DNA of 35,462 bases from an uncultured Pelagibacteraceae bacterium (GTDB lineage: Bacteria > Pseudomonadota > Alphaproteobacteria > Pelagibacterales > Pelagibacteraceae): NCBI GenBank assembly GCA_902582385.1, contig CACHRX010000011.1, positions 1-35,462 on the forward strand. Reading direction: 5' to 3'. Positions within the stretch are counted from its first letter, which is position 1. Every line of letters starts with the position of its first letter. The notes under the pieces are model-generated. The model had not been told where the DNA came from. It did no database searches and was given only the letters and a program-made list of their open reading frames with translations. The position numbers were made by a program, and so were the translations under genes. This document shows positions 33,356 to 35,462 of the stretch, piece after piece.

Positions 33356-33384
33356 TTGATTTAATAATACATCGCCAATAATTA
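33356..33384 (+). promoter_or_regulatory. Candidate sigma70-type promoter of the MFS gene
   Basis: TTGATT (33356-33361) and TAATTA (33379-33384) are separated by 17 bases in the 47-base gap. They would place the start of transcription just upstream of the ATG at 33396. The gap and this signal suggest the MFS gene may be transcribed separately from gshAB. Confidence 0.4.
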
Positions 33385-33395
33385 CATCAATCTTT

Positions 33396-34685
33396 ATGAA
33401 TAAAGTTTTAAAAAATTCTTGGGCACTATTTCTAGGAATGGGATTTATAATGATGGCATATGGCTTTCAAAGTTCTCTTCTTGGTGTAAGAGCTGTTCAA
33501 GAACAATTTAGTTTAACTTCAACAGGATTTATGATGTCAGGATATTTTGTTGGGTACTTTATAGGTGCCGCGACGATACCTAATATAATCTCAAGAGTTG
33601 GTCATATAAGAGTTTTTGCAGCTTTTGCATCTATGGCATCATTAGTTATTTTGATTCACTCTATTTTAGTCAATCCATTCATTTGGTTCTTGTTAAGAGT
33701 ATTAACAGGAATAAGTATGGTTTGTATTTATACTGTGGCTGAAAGTTGGTTAAATGATAGATCAACAAATAAAAATAGAGGAAGTGTGCTATCAGTATAT
33801 ATGGTCATACTGTACGGGTCTATGGGAACAGGAATGTTTCTTCTTAATTTTAGTAGTCCTGAAAATTTTCAACCATTTATTTTAGTCTCAGTTATTACGT
33901 CGGCTGCTTTAATTCCTATCTTACTTACTAAAAAGAAACCACCAACTTTTAAAAGAATAAAACCAATGACTCTTAAAAATCTTTATGAGGCTTCTCCATT
34001 TGGTATGGTTAGTTCTTTTTTTTATGGAACAATTCAAGCAGCTCTATTCACTCTATTAGCAGTTTATGCATCATCTATGAATTTTACTATACTTGAAATA
34101 TCTATAGTCACATTTCTTTTGGCAATTTCTGGTGCAATTTCTCAGTTTCCTCTTGGAAAAATCTCGGACATGTATGATAGAAGAAAGGTTATAATTATTT
34201 CTTCATTTGGTGCATCTATATTCGCAATTTTTGCAATTATGGTTTCAAGACAGATGTATTTACCAGATGGACTCGCAACAAGTAAAACTTGGTTTTATAT
34301 TTTTCTTATTCTCTTTTCTTTTTGTAGTCTTCCAATGTTCTCACAAATTTTAGCCCATACTAATGATTACATTCCGAAGGAAAAATTTGTTGCAGCGGGT
34401 GCGGGTCTTCAATTTGTGTTTGGATTAGGTGCAATGAGCGGTCCATTTTTATGTTCAATATTTATGGATTTGGTTGGTGCTAATGGTTTTTTTATTTTTT
34501 TATTTTTTTTTCATGCTTTAATTGGACTTTTTGGGATTCATAGAATGAGAATTCGAAAGACAGTAGAAAATCCAGACTCCCAATTTGTTGCTATGCCTCA
34601 AACTATAACCCCAGCGGGTATAGAACTTAATCCAACAACAGAACCAATAGATGAACCTTTTAAAGAGGATGATATAAAAACCTAA
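33396..34685 (+). CDS. Major facilitator superfamily permease
   Basis: Inner-membrane transporter of 429 residues with about twelve hydrophobic segments. MFS-like features are the loop after the second helix (IPNIISRVGHIRVF), the RVLTGISMVCIYTVAESWL segment in helix four to five, and the central-loop counterpart GKISDMYDRRKVI, the canonical GxxxDxxxRRxxI motif in the second half. The overall pattern resembles YcaD-type permeases. The final 36 or so residues are a soluble Pro/Thr/Glu-rich tail. Substrate unknown. Its stop overlaps the convergent cmk-like gene by four bases (CTAA). Confidence 0.88.
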   Translation: MNKVLKNSWALFLGMGFIMMAYGFQSSLLGVRAVQEQFSLTSTGFMMSGYFVGYFIGAATIPNIISRVGHIRVFAAFASMASLVILIHSILVNPFIWFLLRVLTGISMVCIYTVAESWLNDRSTNKNRGSVLSVYMVILYGSMGTGMFLLNFSSPENFQPFILVSVITSAALIPILLTKKKPPTFKRIKPMTLKNLYEASPFGMVSSFFYGTIQAALFTLLAVYASSMNFTILEISIVTFLLAISGAISQFPLGKISDMYDRRKVIIISSFGASIFAIFAIMVSRQMYLPDGLATSKTWFYIFLILFSFCSLPMFSQILAHTNDYIPKEKFVAAGAGLQFVFGLGAMSGPFLCSIFMDLVGANGFFIFLFFFHALIGLFGIHRMRIRKTVENPDSQFVAMPQTITPAGIELNPTTEPIDEPFKEDDIKT

Positions 34686-35317
34686 TTAATCTTATCTATA
34701 TATTTTGACATTTTAAGTAAAACTTGTTTTTTAGATAATTTATCTGTTTGAATTAAAATTGCATCTTTAACCTTAATAAGAGGACTATTTTTTCTTTTTT
34801 TATCCATTTTAGTTCTAATATAAAGTGATTTTTTTACCTCTTTTAATGGAACCTTTTTTTTTATATCTAACCACCTTCTGTAACTTGCAGTGTTAAGATT
34901 ACACTTAAAATAAAATGCTAAGTCATATTTAGGCTTTTTAACTAAAATTTTACTAGCAATATCTCTTCCTTCTACACAAATTTTCTTATTTTTTTTTATA
35001 ATCTTTTTTTGAAACTTATTAACTATTTCTCTTATCTTTTTATTTTTTGCAAGCAAAGGCACATGATTACTAATTTTTTCTGAGTGCAAATTTTGTTTAG
35101 TAACATTTTTGTAAGAAAGATTTTTAAATTTACTTTTTAAAAAAAAAACAACATTTTTAGGTTTATGCTTAATTACTAATTTACTTCCATATCTATAAAG
35201 TAGACCTGAATTGATTAATAATAATTTATATTTTTTTGAAATAAGTTTCGCCGCGGTGCTTTTCCCACTTGCTGACTCACCATCACAAGCTATTATTAAT
35301 TTATTTAATCTTTTCAC
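34682..35317 (-). CDS. cmk: Cytidylate kinase-like protein
   Basis: Probably phosphorylates CMP/dCMP. The 211 residues have a P-loop IACDGESASGKSTAAKL (residues 9-25), INSGLLYRYGSK matching the family's DTGxxYR segment, CVEGRDIASKILVKKPKYDL matching GRDIGT, and a C-terminal RTKMDKKRKNSPL like the family's RDxxDxxRxxxPL. Departures are the E and S-T in the P-loop (usual DGPAxxGKGT) and a very Lys-rich composition. The start is GTG at 35317 with no clear ribosome site; no in-frame ATG fits. rpsA, which usually follows cmk, is replaced by the convergent MFS gene. Alternative: another small nucleotide kinase. Confidence 0.8.
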   Translation of the reverse strand: MKRLNKLIIACDGESASGKSTAAKLISKKYKLLLINSGLLYRYGSKLVIKHKPKNVVFFLKSKFKNLSYKNVTKQNLHSEKISNHVPLLAKNKKIREIVNKFQKKIIKKNKKICVEGRDIASKILVKKPKYDLAFYFKCNLNTASYRRWLDIKKKVPLKEVKKSLYIRTKMDKKRKNSPLIKVKDAILIQTDKLSKKQVLLKMSKYIDKIN

Positions 35318-35462
35318 ATAAGTTTAATAATGTTTTGAATAGTTTTATGCAAAAAAAATATTGAAAAATTTGAGAATTTTAAGAAAATAATCACTCATAG
35401 GTTGAAACTCAAAATAGTCACGCAAAAAAACTTTTTAACTAGAAACCATTGAATCATTTCTC
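35318..35462. other. Terminal stretch with no assigned feature
   Basis: 145 bases upstream of the cmk-like gene to the window edge. A 21-codon open frame on the minus strand runs in from the edge and stops near 35398; it may be the end of the gene beyond, or chance. No tRNA, repeat or hairpin was recognised. The cmk-like promoter presumably lies here. Confidence 0.4.

Noticed and set aside
35399-35462. Possible tRNA or small RNA at the window end
   Set aside because: No cloverleaf arms, CCA end or conserved T-loop could be found; the sequence is also cut by the window edge.

Overview
This 35.5 kb window is compact, very AT-rich bacterial chromosome. Its proteins are dominated by Lys, Asn and Ile codons, and no gap between genes exceeds about 145 bases. 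The gene families point to an alphaproteobacterium: an NDUFA12-type complex I accessory protein paired with a DUF2155 lipoprotein, DUF2066 beside hda and purM, plant/alphaproteobacterial-type glutamate-cysteine ligase, and the lptF-lptG-lptD-surA-pdxA-rsmA block. With the extreme AT content and streamlining, the best fit is the SAR11 clade (Candidatus Pelagibacter or a relative). That placement is inference from composition and synteny; no database was searched. I saw no rRNA, tRNA, CRISPR array, insertion sequence, prophage or conventional hairpin terminator. The content is almost entirely core housekeeping.

Layout. 1-827 (+): 3' part of an RNase E/G gene. 820-1814 (-): thiS-thiG (thiazole branch of thiamine synthesis). 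1831-4038 (+): aroQ-accB-accC. 4035-4767 (-): NDUFA12 homologue and a DUF2155 lipoprotein. 4882-5703 (+): a stand-alone protein matching the C-terminal part of B12-dependent ribonucleotide reductase. 5704-9209 (-): DUF2066 protein, hda-like replication regulator, aspS. 9232-10822 (+): purM-purN. 10812-12672 (-): pepA-ndk. 12734-20040 (+): lptF-lptG-lptD-surA-pdxA-rsmA (LPS export and outer-membrane assembly plus B6 and rRNA methylation). 20029-22616 (-): fabD-fabG-acpP-gmk. 22702-34685 (+): rpsF-rpsR-rplI-dnaB, an RND/MMPL exporter, cvpA, purF, an HD-domain protein, gshA-gshB, a DMT permease and an MFS permease. 34682-35317 (-): a cytidylate kinase-like gene, then 145 bases with nothing I can assign.

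Genes in each run overlap by 1-47 bases or sit a few bases apart, so most are probably operons with translational coupling. Several starts inside these runs are TTG or GTG, and some are supported by Shine-Dalgarno sequences lying in the preceding gene. All six convergent gene pairs overlap or touch, leaving no room for ordinary terminators.

The points most worth a second look are: a run of nine G that shifts the last membrane segment of the DMT permease out of frame; an RNase E without its zinc-link cysteines; the stand-alone NrdJ-tail protein; a possible diiron HD-domain oxygenase between purF and the glutathione genes; a PdxA with two changed substrate-site motifs; and a 14-A run inside purM. 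I did not find a clear multi-gene system of a new kind.
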